Origin: Sipunculus nudus
Lineage: Eukaryota > Annelida > Sipuncula > Golfingiida > Sipunculidae
Assembly (NCBI GenBank): GCA_026874595.1
Contig: CM049310.1
Span: forward strand, 49,505,558-49,569,557
Length of the DNA stretch: 64,000 nucleotides
Reading direction: 5' to 3'
Shown: positions 33,320 to 48,062 of the stretch, in pieces
Layout of the letters: every line of letters begins with the position of its first letter
Numbering within the stretch: position 1 is the first letter of the stretch
Position numbers and translations under genes: made by a program
The notes under the pieces: model-generated
Told to the model about the DNA's origin: nothing
The model's input: the letters and a program-made list of their open reading frames with translations, nothing else
The model's database searches: none

Positions 33320-36300
33320 CCGGTTATTCAAATTGGTAGCTATCTGGTATCATATTTTTTTCTCATATACTGGTCTGAAGTATAGCATCCAAAATAATTT
33401 AATAAGGACTATAAGTCAGTAAAATCACGGCAATAACAATTTATATTGATATAATATACAAGAGTTTTTGAATATTTGCCTGACAGCCACAATAAATATG
33501 AAAAGAGTCTGAAATTTGAAGGCGCATACCCCCTCTTGGTTATAATAATAGATTTTAATATTGGGAAAGAATATTAGATATTAGACAGGTCTGTAATTTG
33601 ATGGGTTCGAGCCCTCAAGGGCAGCAATCACCCTATGAATTTGGGAAAAAAAGATCACTCATATTCTCTTGAGATACTGCGCGATAGAAAATCACCCGTT
33701 TTAATCTGGTGGCCATATTGGATTTTCAGTGGGCCTGTCCCGCCACAGATCTGGAGCCCCCATAGACGCCAATCACACCAATAAAATTGAGCAAGATCAA
33801 ATATATTATCTTTGAGATACTGTGCGCGAAAAATTGCGTCACTGATTGACGAACGTAAAAACAGGGTGATCACTATAGAGCATGCATGCTTTTCAATTAT
33901 GGCCTTCATAATGATAAACAGTATTTACTTCTCGCCAAATCCCTGATATAATCAGACTCATATGTAGTGCTAACAAACATTTTTTTAAAAATGTCTTTGG
34001 ACTAATACTTTGCAAAATCATTGGAACGTATGTTTGATAGAAGTACATTATTTTATTGTAATGGTAAAATGCAAAGTATCTGATATATAATCTGTGAATG
34101 CTATTTGTCAGTCTAGCCCATCGGATCTGCAAATATACATATGTATGAAAAAAGGTGGTACTACCATAGCATTTTTCAGTCTATAAAGATATCAAAGGGT
34201 CACATATATAGAATATTATCATCAATTATTATTCATTAATTACAGAGATGTTGGAGGAGTTTTTTTTTTTTTTTTTTTTTTTGCAAAATGGACCAGTTTT
34301 AGTAAAATATCATAAATGTTGAGAGGTAAAACTCTCACATGACTCTTGGATGTCAGTCTCTAAATCATAGAGAGAACCACTACCTGATAAGGGATTCCGT
34401 TGGATTTTGGATTTTTACTCAAAATTGACTGATTAGATGATACCTCATTTCTGTTATTCACATTGTTCAAGAATTATATTTGGCCAATGTTTTTGTAAAT
34501 ATCTTCGTACTAAAATGGGATTACAGGTCTGACAGAGAGACTCATTCTATATTAATTTAAGACAGGTCACATATAAGAGTTTTACTATTACATAAAAGTC
34601 AGGTGCCATTCTCAATACCAATCTTGAATTTCCACATAAACCATTCAACATTTAGATGGCACCAATATTCAAATACAGTAGGTCGAGCTATAAAAATGAA
34701 TAAGCGCAGTAAATTTCTTCATTTTATTGGGAAACTGGAGCTTTTTTCATCATTTGGTGCTCCAAATTGACTGATTTTGGTGAAACATAAAACCTCTAAG
34801 GTGACCTTCATGAGGAGCTGTTTGTGGCAATGTTGTCCAAAATCTGCAAGTAGGGTGGTACACATGTGTGAAGTATATACATTATTTTATTTTCTTGAGC
34901 TATTATTATAAATTTTGTTCAACAGCATTTAACATTCAGAAAATGTAACTTTCAAGGTGTTCACGGAGCTAATACTAAGTTTGCCTGGATATTTCTGCAG
35001 GGCCTGTCATGATGTTTACCAAGATCTTTCTGGTTAGTATCGTGTGTCCTGTCAATGGCTAGACCGAAAGATACTGAATTAAGTTCAGATCCAGGGAGGG
35101 TTTTGGGGGTTTTGGACATCCCTTCCCTGCTCTCGGCAAAATTTTTTTTTTTATCCGACTTTTGGATTATGCACAATAATGCTTCGAATCCCCTAAAATG
35201 CATTATTTCCAATACATTTACTCAATATTTAATTTCAGGTATTATAAATCCTAGTAGAGTTTATTTCTGGCCTCATTTATTATATATAAAGTGTGTGCCT
35301 TGACATCTCTCTTGACATCCCCCTTTAGAAAAAAATATTAAAAATCCCGGCTTGTAATGATCAAAGACCCATCACAATAGCTAAGCATGGCTGAAAGTTT
35401 GAACTAAAGAGGCTCATTTTACATGTTTTAACTGACCTATCAGTTGTAGATGGTTTTATAGGATTGGTTACACAAATATTACACAGTCACTAGCCCTAAC
35501 ATACACTGTACAGCAAAAGACAGCAGTAAAATTGCTCTTAACTGTTGTTTTCTGTGGGGAATCCCCATAGTGACCCTGCTGACCTGCTTCATTAATATTC
35601 ATAAATTGGGTTTAGTACCAGGTTTAAGGAGTTAGTATTTGGTCTGGCTAAACCTTCTTTGGTCCTCCTTCGTGCATACCGTTTAGACTACACCGATAAT
35701 CCCGTTCTAGCCAGTCCGAGATTAAGCAAATCCATGGACTGTATTAGGTTTACTTAGTCAGCTTTTGAGCATACGGGCCTTAGTGTTTCTAAAACTAGTC
35801 CATTTTGAAAGTTTCGTTACAGAAAGTAGTTCAGCAAGATCCACACAGTACACACTCGTATTATACAACGAAATACTCTGGTTGCCTTTTGTTCGCGAGT
35901 TTTTCAAATTCGCGAAAATGAAAGCTTCGTGAATAAGACGTACGTCTCATCTACATGGGTGAACGGTCATCACAATGTAGCCTCACTAGCATTTAAACCT
36001 CAGTCAATCGGCGGAGGTTATGTTTTTGGTGGCGTTGGTTTGTCTGTGTGTTTGTCTGTTAGCGACATCACCCAAGAGGTTATTTAAAGGATTTTGATGA
36101 AATTTTCAGGATAGCTTGGCAATGAAACAAAAAACAATTGATTAACTTTTGGCGGTGATCCAGTGGCGTTGGTTTGTCTGTGTGTTTGTCTGTTAGCGAC
36201 ATTACCCAAGAGGTTATTAAAGGATTTTGATGAAATTTTCAGGATAGCTTGGCAATGAAACAAAAAACAATTGATTAACTTTTGGCGGTGATCCAGTCGA

Positions 36301-39300
36301 AAATAACCCCGATATGAGAGTCTTATGCGGATTTATAGCACATTTGTTCACACAGGGATGTAGCATTGACGATATGGCCATCTTTGGAGTGCGAGTTCCG
36401 ACTTAACAGACGTGACGTCACAGAAGACAATGACGTCCCTCCACGCTTACGTGCCGTTTCCCTGAAAGGTGTCAGTAAATCAACGTACAGCATGGGAGCC
36501 ATTTTTATAAGGAAAATGTTACATTTCTGACAAAGCCATAGATGGGGTGATGAGCTGCCTTGGCGGAGGTCTGCGCTCTCTGAGCACATTTATAGTTTTG
36601 TATGTTATCCATGCCTTTTGTTTAAAAGTTGAAAGGCAAAATATTGATATTATAAATACATGTGGTAACATATAGTGTGTGTTACCTGTAAATCAAAGAT
36701 TGGTATTATATATAATTTTAGATCTATCATATTATATTATCTGCTTAATGTGGACTCGTGGGCCCTTGTTAAATTGTTGAGAATTATCGCGTATATTATC
36801 AGCAATGTGATAATTCTTATACATGTACTACGTGTATTTTACCGCATGGTAAGATTGCGAAACATTAAAAAATTAATAAATAAAAATCGTGGAAAATTAG
36901 ACTCCCGAATAGGATGCCAAGCAAGGTTTAATAATTGGTCTGAAAATATACTAGCTTAGAGCTAAAGGAAATTAACTGCTCTACTCTGTAATGAAATTCA
37001 TTGTGTTCTTGAGGATACGTCACTGTTCCGTGTAACTCATCTAGTAAAGACGTCTTTTTAAGGTATAGGTTTAACAGGGGTTAGCCACATATAATCAATA
37101 ATCCATATGAGGATCTGGCGCCAGCCTCCTAACTTCAAGGTCGAGTTACACCGCGGCAGATTTAGGAAGAGGCGCAGCTGATGACATTTTGGTATGGGCA
37201 TTTATGTATAGAAGATGGGGTCTTGGAAAGGCAGTTCCGTGACTAGACTGGTACCCTGTGCCATTATGACGTTGTATGATTGAAAGGAATAACTCGTGAC
37301 CACAACAACCTTGACCCTTGTGGTCATGCAGGCAAAAAAAAAATGCCCTTGTTGGGACAACTATTATGGAAATCATATACATAGTGGGTTTACCCTGACA
37401 TATAGTGGGTTTACTCATATTAACTTATCACATGCTTGTTTGGTTTGTTACTTCCTCTGTTAAATCCTTGTTATTGCTCGTGGGCGAATCCGGCTGTTAA
37501 AAGCAGTGTATTATTGAGATAATGACAGGAATTAGATGTTGTTGTCATATTAAACCTGCCTGTGGTAATTAGATTTCGCATTAGAAGAGAAGATTTGTAA
37601 CATGGATCTTACCTGTGCTTTGGCGTCACCACTGCCCCGTTTATCCGTTGTTTTAATGAGGCCAGTAATAAAAAAAATTAGTTGCAATCCGGTATCCACT
37701 TTTGCCATCAGAATACAGGCTGCAAGTCTCATCTGTTAAATCGAATACAGGTTTATAGAATATTAACTGACTCAATCAGATCATCAAAACATAGTAACAT
37801 TTGAACCGAATAAATACATTTTGAGAACTTCCAGCATTTTGACTACAGTACCCATAGTATTCGCATATATACTTGGGGCCTTAAATAAATTGTTTGCTAA
37901 GTAAATGTTAGAGGAAAATCCAAAGGATAGGAGAACATATATCCCCCACCCACCGAAAAAAGGTCCATGCACTCGGACCGGGCAAGCTGGAGTCCTGCGA
38001 GTGGAGCAGTGGTATATTAACAAAAGTTTGTTGAGTGAAAGCGGACGTGGGAAGAAAGTTTTGGTACCAGTGGGTAGATGGCATTTACTCTTGGGCTGTT
38101 TTCAATTAAAGTTCAAGGGCCTGTATTCCACCAATGCACAATTGGCTCTGCACTCACACACGTTTTCTGCAATTATAGTGTGATGAAAGTATTGCACCAA
38201 AAGAAACCAGCGCCTCGAAGCATTTGAATCAATATACGATGATTTACAGCAAAGCCAGAAAAGAGGTTTCCCAGCGCTACTTGAAACGTCCATCTTAACA
38301 TCACATAAATGTTAAGTGATATTGTTTGAACAGCATCGTATATTCAATAAGAAGACAAAAATGTCTGTCAGACGTGGGAGGGTTGGTTATTGGGTCACCT
38401 CATGTCCGGCTCCTCGTTTTCATCGCTGTGTCCCTTGCGGTAAATTGTCCATATCGATCTAACACCACTGTATCCCGGATACCCGTTAATCATTCCAGGC
38501 TTCAAGAGACTCATGATAAAATTTGTCGGGAATAAACATTGCCCTTGTTTCATACCAACTTACTGTCTCGACCCGGGACTAGAGACACTAGTCTTGCAAA
38601 ACCTTCGACCGGTTGGTGGCTGCAGAATCGAAAGGCATGATCCACAAATCCCACATGGTTAGCCAAAAAGAAACCGACGGTGCAATGACAACACTTAAAC
38701 CAGTTTATAACCTTTTTTCAAATTTATGACGGAGTACTTCTGTTGCTGTACTCTTTAAATTAATGATTTCAACCAGAAAAAGACCCATGCACACACACAC
38801 ACACACGCAACCTGGTTTTTGCTTTGTCCTTTCAAAGGGGTCTCTATTTATAAAATCTTATGTATGTGGCAGGCTTTAGCTTACCCAAATTAAATTAGAG
38901 GTTAAGGTTCGCTATGCAGTCATTCAGCTTTGTTGAATTAGCTTTAAACCTACATAACATCAGGGTAACGGAGACTTATCACGGACGTTGCGTTAATTGA
39001 ACAACCAGCCTATAGGGGAGAGGTCCGGCAAACATTCAAATGTATTTTGAAACCAAGAAACGTTTGTCTCGTATGTCAACATTTACATATCAATACATAT
39101 AAAATGAAATATTTGTACATTTGCTAGCAGCATGGTTTTATTTATACATATTGCCTGGACAGCTGAGTGGTAAAACGGTAAACGCTTGGCCTTCTCCGCT
39201 GGCGACCCAGGTTCGATTCCCGGCGTGGCTATGAGAGTGGGTTGTAGATGCCCGTCCAGGGTCGTTGGTTTTCTCCTGTTTCCTCCACCCTTAAAGACTA

Positions 39301-42300
39301 CCGAGCGCCAACATCCGAGCCATGGAGAGGGCCTCGTATTAGTTCTTACAACTAGTTGTACAATCCATGTAAAATTAATAAAGTTTATATTATATGCATA
39401 TTGCAACTATAAGAACTTTTTTTAGAATTGACACCATCAAGCGAGCAATTCTATGTTCTTAATGAATAGAACTGACACTATTAGCTCCCGGTCAGGTTAG
39501 AATCTGTTTTTCAGTTTGACCTGGCACATAATGCGAGTAGATGAGCCTCATATCGACCTAAGTCCAATGGAGTCTATTTCTAGGCTTAGCGTCCCCGTTT
39601 CGGAGTTTCCTTTCAACTTTGGCATTCACCGTCCCTACAATTCACAGAGTCTGTGCCTGTCAGAAAATGGAGTTAGAGAGAATGATAGATTTACTGATAA
39701 GTTCACAGACTACATTTACAGTCTATCGGGTCTGGGAGTGAAATAAACGAAGCTCAGACTAAAGATTCCTCCTGAGTACCTCCTGTCAGTTCGGGGTGGT
39801 TAAGATTGTGATTGAATGGGAACAAGAGGTAATGTTCATGTTAAAGTTTTCCCGACACCTATCAGCGGCCTGCAATGCATTGTTCCAGCTAGACAAACAG
39901 ATGTCTTGGCTGTACTGCAGCAACCCCTAGTCAGACGGTGCTGTGTCATTTTAATCACTGTCGACTGCAACACAGTGGGCTTCTTCCGATTGGTGCGAAA
40001 TTGGCTAGCATTTTCCGTATGACAAAATCAGAAATTTAATCTGAAAGGAGATTTTATTAGGTTGGCTTCGCTGGTTGCCTTCTTTAATGGAAAAAAGATA
40101 GACTTCTCTCTGTATATAAACGTAATATATAAATTTAACTATTTTATAACGCTTTAGATAGTTAATGAGAATAGCATCTGTTTCCTGTATATGTGGAATA
40201 ACGATTTTCTAAAACCACATAATATAAACTTTATTTGTTTTACATGGATTGAATAACTAGTTTTGATAACTAATACGAGGCACCCTCAATGGCTCGGATG
40301 TTGGCGCTATAGGTAGTCGGTAAGGGTGGAAGAAACCGGAGGACGCGGAGAAAACCACATACCTTAGACGGGCAACAACAGCCTACTCTCATAGCCATGC
40401 CCTGAATCGATGAATCGATAATAATACCACATGAATGATGAATTCATATGTTAACATATTCGCCAACTTTAAAGTAGGAGTAACTGTTATATTTGTTATC
40501 AATACGACCTTGGTATTAAGTATAGAATGCACACAACCTTTTAAAATATGACCTCACATCATTATACGGTTTGATGAGAAGGAAAATTGATAGGAAAATA
40601 TACATAATAAAATATCCCTTTAGTATATACACTTGAAGCTAAAATGGACACTATCGCTTAAATGTATTAATTGCAATCCTCATGGTTACATTATTGCTTA
40701 ATCATTTACCTTTCTGAAGAAATTCTTTAATGGTTACAAAATACATAACTAATAAAGATTTTAATATGGAATATTCATTTTATAAGACCATGTTCAGTGT
40801 CTTGGGTCTTAATATTGTCCATGAATAGATGTATACTACAAGAATTTTGCGTGTTAACTGTAAAAGATTAAAGCCCATGCACAATGCATCTAAAATATAA
40901 TGTCTAGAACGCGTACGAAGAAGATATCTAAGAGAATACTCGCTCTTTCTGAAGAATAATATTTCAAAACGGCATTGTATTCAGACAATATTTTTTCATT
41001 TTGTTTCCCTGTGTAGTTACGGATTATAATTGGTTCAGCTCTAGACATTATTTTCTCTTTTTTTTTTATTTCAGGTTCCTCCTAACAACCTCCACTTTAA
41101 TATGTCTCCATATCCAATAACTAAACTTATTTTTCTCGTTACATTAAGATTAACATGTCGTTTGATTAAAACTTTTTTATTTGTGTCTTCGCAACATATA
41201 AATTGCTATAGTAAAATGTCGAATTTTCATTTGCATTTAAGAGGAGAGTTTCTAGTAAATTTGCACTTGTATTCGGAGTGAAACATCTGATTTTCAAATG
41301 CAAACACAATCCTGAAATGCTGTCTTGTAATAATGTAATGATCAGATAAATGTCCACACTTTAAACTTTGATAATGTTTAAGATATATTCAAGCCAGGCC
41401 GTTTTCAGTGTCTCCAGAAACAATAATTATATGTCTGTATATATGATGCTTTCATCATGCATGACAATATATACAAATAAACCTCGATACAGGTTGGAAG
41501 ATAGTTCAAATAGTTCAAATATAAATACATTTGCTTTAAACTACGATTGTATTTGAACTTTTTATTCGCACCTGCTATTTAATTTCAACTATATTTGTAT
41601 CTGATTATCAAATATTGTTAAAATCAATCAATTATATTTTGTACAGATTTTTATAGAGATACAGATATAGATGCCGACTTTTAGATGACAAATGTGCCTC
41701 CATGTATACGGTTATATAACCCAGCGGTCCCCAAACAAACGGTTTCCTAAGAACCATGTGATGATATTACTTCGTAACTTGAAATGAAAGTATGTGAAAT
41801 AGATATATATTGTCTCCGGTTAGGAAAAGTGGGTTTCTGGGATCCAGAAACCAGCACCCAGACTTACTCTTGGGATATCCGAGACCCGCTGGAGTAATAT
41901 AGTGTGCCATAACTTGAAAATGTTTTCCCCAATAGAACATTGAATGACCATGTCAAGAAAGGAAATCTTACAAATATGAAAAGAAATACCATCTGTTCGT
42001 GCATAAACTAATCATGCCTTACGACCTGCTATATGTAAATGAAGGCAGACGGCTCGACAAACATTAAAAATATCTCCACTCTGGATATATGGGTAGAATC
42101 AAATGACCAGCATGACACGCACACTTGTTCGTGAGTCCAGGTTTCTCTGATATCACCTCTACAGATCTGTCAGAGATCAGCACCAGCACGCTGCCAGTGT
42201 GTGTTTATGAAGTGGAGTTTTATGGTCACATTGTGATGGCAGAATTGGGAGACTGTATATAGGTTCTGTTCCAACATCTGGCTTAGCATAAAGCATTTTA

Positions 42301-45300
42301 TATAAAACATGGCTCAGTAATAGCCATTGACTGCGAGTTAGATGTTACCCTTGCTTGGTATAGACTCGTTCAAAATATATAGAACAAATAATGTCTAAAC
42401 ATATTTTTGGATTTGTTTATTAATCTGTGGATATGGTATAGTCATGGGACCTGACGTTGAATTGCATATGTCACTTCAGTTTCGGTCAGGACTAGATATG
42501 GAATAACCCGAATCCTATGTTTTTTTCACATTTTTACAATTTAATATATATTATGTTTCCACTTTGCTGAGGGTATGTTCACCAAATGAAATTCCCATAA
42601 GCTGCTGTGAACCTGGTCAAAAACGATAAATTGGTTACATAAAGAAGTAGCGCTAGGGAGAACCTTTAAGTCTATCAGTTTTTCTTACAATATTCTTTCT
42701 GGAATTTTTCAAAAAAAGAACGAGTGTTCTTCTTGAGTGTTCCTTAAAACCCCTATAGGAAAGGTCGATTTCATGAGCCCTTAAGAACAGTGATGTAGTC
42801 GAGTTCACGCCAGCAGAGTCCGAATTCAAATCCGAGTTCAAGCCCCACGAGTCCGAAGTCAAGTATACAAGTCCTCGAGTCCTTTTTTCGAGCCAGGTAT
42901 CTTTTACTGCGAATTTTCAGCCGGCTAAACATGACCATTCACTTACGAACCCTGGACGATTTGCCAAGAACCACTTAAGAGATAACTATCAAATCTCCAC
43001 GGAGAAATTTTTTACTCTTTTTAAAAGTCTTCAGAACACTGCTGCTGCGAGTTTAATTTTTAATTCTGTCGAGTAATTCTAAACTGAGGATTCGGGACAT
43101 GTCAGTATCTCATTCCTGTAAATGCATTAATAATCGGTTTAATATTCAGATCAGAATTCAGTCTGATTCGGTGAAATTTAGGGATAAGTCTTTTGGTTAG
43201 AAATGAGGATATAGGAAATATGTATCATGTATAACTGTCTAGTGAAAGTGACCGGAACAAATTAACGCCTTCTCAGGGGATTATTGTGCCGTGATAGGAC
43301 CAATATGAATGTTTTAGTTCACTCAAGGGTGGTCTTAACAGACAGGTGGTCTTATAAGTGGATTTAGGACAGGGTCCACTGTATTGTATAGTATACCAGT
43401 ATTATTACTGGTATGTGTTATTATCAATGAGTTTTTTTCACAATAAAATTTGACTGTAAAAGTAAAAGTAATGTGATCAAATGTCTCTGAACCCAATGCA
43501 CAGAGCCATTTGTTCAAATTCTTACAAACACACTCATTGTTGAAAGTCGGAAGCTGAATTAAAATTCCGTATTCAAGACAGGTTTTTTTTGTATTTGCCT
43601 TGATTAATCTCGCTCACTGCTTCCTTTCAGTACAGTTTTTAATTTCATTTTAGGTTTAATAAGGCGTCAGTATACTTCAAGGAATTACACAAACTTTGAG
43701 TTTGTTTATTTTTACATTTAAATTCAATATATAATTTAATTTGGTGCAGATATTGAAAATAATTTGGGAATACGTGTAAACGTTTCAAATGCAGCATATG
43801 GCATTTAAATAACTGGACTGAAATAAATTTGTAAATTTAACTGGAATTTTACATAAATTTTGATTACAATGTTCTTCATGAAAAAAATTCTCTTTTATCA
43901 TGGTGAACTTGTTTCACCACACTTCAGCCTTTTGCTTCCTTGCCGGAGCGCAAATTTCTTTGACAAACCATATTTACCATATTTATGTACCATATTTAAG
44001 CAATTTATATAAACCAACAAGATGTAAAAGTCCTTACCCTTAAAACTCTAATCTAAAAAACCTGCATGAATTTGCTAATTCGAGCATTTAATGACTTGGT
44101 ACCACAAATTGGTTAATACGGGTGAATCATGGCATATTATAAGCCATGTTGGTATTTTATCCATTTTATTTTATTTAGAAGATTGCAGTTCAGTAATATT
44201 TTAGTAATATAGCAGCACCATGACACATCTTTCTAAATAATTCGTATTTTTACGGATTTCAGATAGAACCTATATTTTTATTGACAAAATTACATTAATT
44301 CAATCAGGAAAATAAGGTGGGGCATAACTTGGAATGACATTTCCCCCTGTCCCTCACCAAAGTATACACCCTGCTTCCTTGAACAGGCAGTTTGGACATT
44401 GATCATTGGGGTATGCTGAATGTTGTTCCAACCATTACATTATTGCGACATAAGTTAATGTTTATTGATGTAACGTTGGCTAGCGCAAGGAATATTAAAT
44501 TCTATTTACAATATTTACATAATTTTATGTTATTTAAAACAGTAACCTGTGTCCTAGCGGAAGCGCTAGGCGTTCATGTTTATATATAATTTCACCAAAG
44601 CGTACAGGCTTTCTCTTTGATGTTCAAAGCTTGAATCACAAAATCAAAACAAAACCAACGATTTTAAAGGTTACCACAGACATTTGCATGGCGTGCCTTT
44701 CTATCTGATAACATAAATGCTAATCGAACAATACATGAATTTTTACAGAGAGAAGACAGTTTTGGTATAGCTATTCTCTAGCTGGATAGACGCTGTAGGG
44801 GTTATTTCTGCTGTGTTTGACACTGTTTGTTTAGTATAAAGCAATGTTAACAGACACAATGGCTGGTTTTTGGACAAAGTATTTATCAAACTGTACAAAT
44901 ATCATGCCGTTAATCAGGTAAAGTGGTCACAAATGAACCGTCTAGACATTTCCCAGAAGCCCGATCCTGAAAACGACAGGTTTTCTGCATATGTAAAATA
45001 GCCTTCCGACTGCCAGCCGCGCAAGGCGGATTTCTATACAATTTTATGTCCGTTAACTTCATAGGACGTGCTTTTTTAACCAGAGTTTCTTGCCTTCTTA
45101 AAAAAACGGACCTTTTTGTTCTAACAGAATGCTATTTAGTTATAAACTTTTATTATACAGCGAGTATTTTCTAATACAGTCATATGGTATTATATATGTT
45201 TTTGGTCGCTTGACCGTATATGTTTATAAACGCTACGCAAATAGATAAAAAAAAATAGTTTACACTATGCAATATGAAAAAGATATGCAATAAATTATAT

Positions 45301-48024
45301 GGTATTCATATAGATCTGACATCTAATTTACGTATAATGTACAAAAAAAGTTTTTAATAACAATATAAGTAAACAATAATATAGTCGGACTACTCATAAT
45401 TAAATTCAAATGTACATTCATACATAACCATGACAAGAGATAACCTGTTATTTTACATTTAATGTATGTGATACACAGAGAGCCTGGCAGAATATGATCA
45501 GGGCATTTTATGTGGAAGTGAGCAGTCATGGTATGTACGACGCAAATACGCCCCCCCCCCCCTTTATACTCAGAGAAAATACATTTTCAGAAGCAGATCC
45601 AGAGGGGGATCCAGGTTTTTTTAGGGTTTCAGGCCTTTGTTTTCTGCCTGGAGCCTCTCCACCCCCCCCCCCCCCCCCCCGCTCCAGACCTGGTGACCTT
45701 TTCTTTTAGCTTTTGTCATTGGTCTTCCAGGGTCGGACCCCTTCTTTTTTCAGATCCTGGATCCGCCCCTGACCTTTTTTTACAGTTTTCTCCGTAAGGC
45801 TGAATCTCTCTTCATGAAGTTATGAAACCCTTTTCGGGTGTTATTTTCCCGGTTCATTCTCCCCTCCCCCCCCCCCCCCGGTCCCAAAATTCTAGATCCA
45901 CCCCTACAGTTTCTCGGGAAAAGCACACCTGTTCTTAATGATAAAGAACTAGGTTCTCAGTATTGCAGCTGGGGGCGCTCTTTCTATCTTTCGTATTCGT
46001 TTTTTAATGCTGAACGTACATAATTCGTTACACGTATAATGATTGTAGCCCGAGGTAACCATGGAGGTAATTCAGGAAGTTATTTATATAGTCAGCTGTG
46101 CTACTGCGGGGTATATAAACTCAGGAACAAGTCAAAGGTCACGGTGTACGCGCTGAGATGCTCACTAATATGAAGGAAGCCTGGGTGATTACCTATACAT
46201 TTCATGATCAACATGATTCTGTTTCTTGTGGTATTTCTTCTGTAACCCGGAGAAATTTCGCGAAGGTGTATTTTCATTTTATAAATCTTCCATTTGCCGT
46301 TATAATATAATGCCACTAGTATGGAAAATATATAGGCGTCCCTTAATAAGGATTAATAACCTCGCCCTCCAACAAAAACAAAGAGCCCTTCCTTACAAGG
46401 TTATGAATGAAGAATCATTTAACCAAAATCAGTTTACGATAATCCATATCGTCTTTATAATTTAATGGATTTTTGGGTGCTGCCATAAGCTATTTTAAAT
46501 AAAGTTGCTAACACACATACAAGTCAAATAACCAATGACCAAGTGATTAATGAACCAACGACGAATATCATCATTCCTTGCGGAGGTATATTGGGTTTAC
46601 CTTTTGAGGAGTTCAATGAACCGAGTGAAAAAAATCCTGTATGTGACTTTGTTTACATTTTAGTATTTATATTTTTCAAAACAAATTTTAGTATAATACG
46701 CATATGTGTATATCCCGTGGTGTGTGCATAATATATGTTTTTTTTTGCAGATGAAATAAAATGAACATGCATGATTGGATCTCCAGACAAATTTGACTTA
46801 CTTCCTCCGCTTGTTTTCCCTTATTTTTTAAAAATACACGAGTCAATTCTTGCACATATAATAGATTAGTAAGGTGGACGAATATTGTAGTTCGGCTATA
46901 AGCAGGGGCAGATTTAGAGGCGGCCCGGGGGGGGGGGGCGCCCCCTCTTTTTCCACCTGAAAAATTATAGAAATATATGCTTAATGTCGTATTTTGCGCC
47001 TCGCATCGTTTTTGTTTCTATATTTAAACGTGAGAGTTATGTATAAAGTCTACTGGCACCCCAGGCACATTCGTTTTCCTGTGCCCCCCCCCCCCCCCGG
47101 CTTTTTTCCTGAGACCCTGTACCCAGTCGTTCCTCGGCGAACTACAGTCGGGATGGAGGACCGTTACGCCTACAATAGATAAACGTACGTGGGTTTTGTT
47201 GACGGGCTTGTGGGACATGAATACCCTTCAGCTTGGTTGAGACTCCTAGACCAATTTTATGAAATAACAAAAAAAAAATATAAGGGTTGTTAAGTCGGGA
47301 TTTGAATTTTCAGGTGGGACTTATCATTTTCAAATATATCACCTCAAGGTAGATATCAAATTACAGTTATGTCATCCTGGGTACAAGGCTGTCAAGTCTC
47401 CTGGTTTTGTCATGTAAGAAAATGTAGATTAATCAAGTTTGGTCTGAGCTTTGGTTTGTTTAGGCGTTATCAACCGGCGGTGAATTCAATACCCAATAAA
47501 CAATCTCAAAATAATTCACAAAAAAATGAAACTGCCATAAAATAAAGTTAAAACAAGCTTGTTACAGCTGTCAGGTCCGTGAAATAATGGTTATTTTGCA
47601 CTCTGCCTATGTTATTGAACTATTTTCTTCTTCCTTTTTACGTCTCAGACTTGTTTTTGTTAACAAATATTATATATTTTATCCTCGACGTCGGAATGAT
47701 TGGAAAGAGTGGCGCCTAATTGATTACATTCATAAAACAAAGAAAAGACGTAAAATTATAATAACACTGAAGCGGATCCAGGGGCGGGGGGGGGGGAGGG
47801 GGAGGGGTTCCAGGGTGTCCGCCCCCTTTTTTTTCATCCGAAGCAACCTTTTTTAAGGGTTTCAGACAAGATGTTGCGGCCTGGATCCCCCTTTAAGGAC
47901 CTCGTGACCTCTTTTTAGGTTTTTCATTAGTCCTCCTGGTCTGAACCCCCCCCCCCCCCACCCTGTTCCTATATCCTGGATCAGCCCCTGTAACAGTTGG
48001 ACTATATACTATGATATGTTTTAA

Positions 48025-48062
<38 letters not shown>

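Noticed and set aside
33596-33625. GGGTTCGAGCCC as a B box of another tRNA/SINE
   Set aside because: No A box at the proper distance upstream and no second copy of the flanking sequence in the window.
39161-39235. Genuine tRNA gene
   Set aside because: A- and B-box order is right, but the acceptor stem does not close and the sequence continues into a SINE body found again at 40217-40412.
45494-45797. Proline-rich frames
   Set aside because: Produced by the C20 homopolymer of a short interspersed element.
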